Shown here: in pieces, positions 37,781 to 37,855 of the stretch
Layout: each line of letters starts with the position of its first letter
How positions within the stretch are numbered: the first letter of the stretch is position 1
DNA from: an uncultured Bacteroides sp.
Lineage (GTDB): Bacteria > Bacteroidota > Bacteroidia > Bacteroidales > Bacteroidaceae
Direction: 5' to 3'
Assembly: GCA_944322345.1 (NCBI GenBank)
Contig: CALUOO010000020.1
Span: 1-37,855 of the forward strand
Length of the DNA: 37,855 nt
Translations under genes and position numbers: made by a program
Notes under the pieces: model-generated
Seen by the model: the letters and a program-made list of their open reading frames with translations, nothing else
The model's database searches: none
Told to the model about the DNA's origin: nothing

Positions 37781-37855
37781 AGAGCCTGTTTAAATTTTGC
37801 TCAGTAACATTCTTATCGCCGCCAGTTTCACCATTTCCTCAGCCGAATCGAACGT
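37781..37855 (-). mobile_element. Terminal end of an IS5-like element (cut by the window edge)
   Basis: From 37781 the plus strand starts AGAGCCTGTTTAAATTTTG, a candidate terminal inverted repeat. On the minus strand 37790-37855 reads the last 21 codons of a transposase, TFDSAEEMVKLAAIRMLLSK then I and stop, matching the C-terminus of IS5-family (IS427-like) transposases. The stop codon lies inside the repeat. No decay is visible in the part seen, so it may be an intact, recent insertion. Confidence 0.7.
37790..37855 (-). CDS. IS5-family transposase, C-terminal end (partial)
   Basis: Last 21 residues plus stop of a transposase (FDSAEEMVKLAAIRMLLSKI) read on the minus strand. The start and catalytic DDE residues are outside the window. 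Confidence 0.7.
   Translation of the reverse strand, partial: TFDSAEEMVKLAAIRMLLSKI

Overview
The window looks like a chromosomal segment from the order Bacteroidales, most likely Bacteroides or Phocaeicola. Four things point there: promoter -7 boxes of the form TAnnTTTG with no Shine-Dalgarno-led starts, a bacterial serine palmitoyltransferase, a PyrD/PyrK dihydroorotate dehydrogenase, and decayed insertion sequences whose translations resemble Bacteroides transposases. Most genes are core housekeeping genes. I see no phage, conjugative module or CRISPR array.

Layout. 1-1026: tail of a DUF1080-type protein, then an exported sugar isomerase/epimerase-like protein. 1131-1380: decayed IS. 1427-3628 (-): pyrD, pyrK and a small XRE regulator. 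3629-4822: AT-rich, gene-free, with a probable ISL3 relic. 4823-4895 (-): tRNA-Gly(CCC). 5000-8054: a LacI-type regulator divergent from kdgK-kdgA, closed by a strong terminator. 8054-8305: second copy of the IS relic. 8303-12626: holA and amn (-), a solo HsdR-N-like nuclease domain (+), a zinc-ribbon coiled-coil protein and a Nif3-like protein (-). 12627-13390: gene-poor, with a small broken reading frame and six 23-bp repeats. 13391-16110 (+): a DUF2148 protein, then agmatine deiminase and N-carbamoylputrescine amidase (agmatine to putrescine). 16116-20215 (-): gtrA-like gene, LtaS/sulfatase-type membrane protein and aspS. 20288-22716: a lipid kinase of the diacylglycerol/sphingosine kinase fold, divergent from serine palmitoyltransferase. 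22916-23040: a second array, of about 22-bp repeats. 23077-24548 (-): BlaI-type repressor with three operator palindromes and a BlaR1/M56 partner that has lost its catalytic core. 24629-25339 (-): trmN6-like methyltransferase. 25592-30287 (+): lon-tgt-lptF/G-type permease, nearly contiguous. 30380-31335: IS4-family fossil and third copy of the IS leader. 31471-36766 (-): dapA, ligA, trmD, dnaB. 36874-37701 (+): ispE, divergent from dnaB. 37781-37855: end of an IS5-like element cut by the window edge.

The least explained features are the two phased intergenic repeat arrays (23-bp and ~22-bp periods, unrelated sequences), the gutted BlaR1 beside an intact BlaI and operators, the three same-orientation IS-leader relics just downstream of minus-strand genes, a Tgt without the usual zinc cysteines, and a sharp base-composition mosaic across otherwise core genes. 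I did not find a convincing wholly new multi-gene system.
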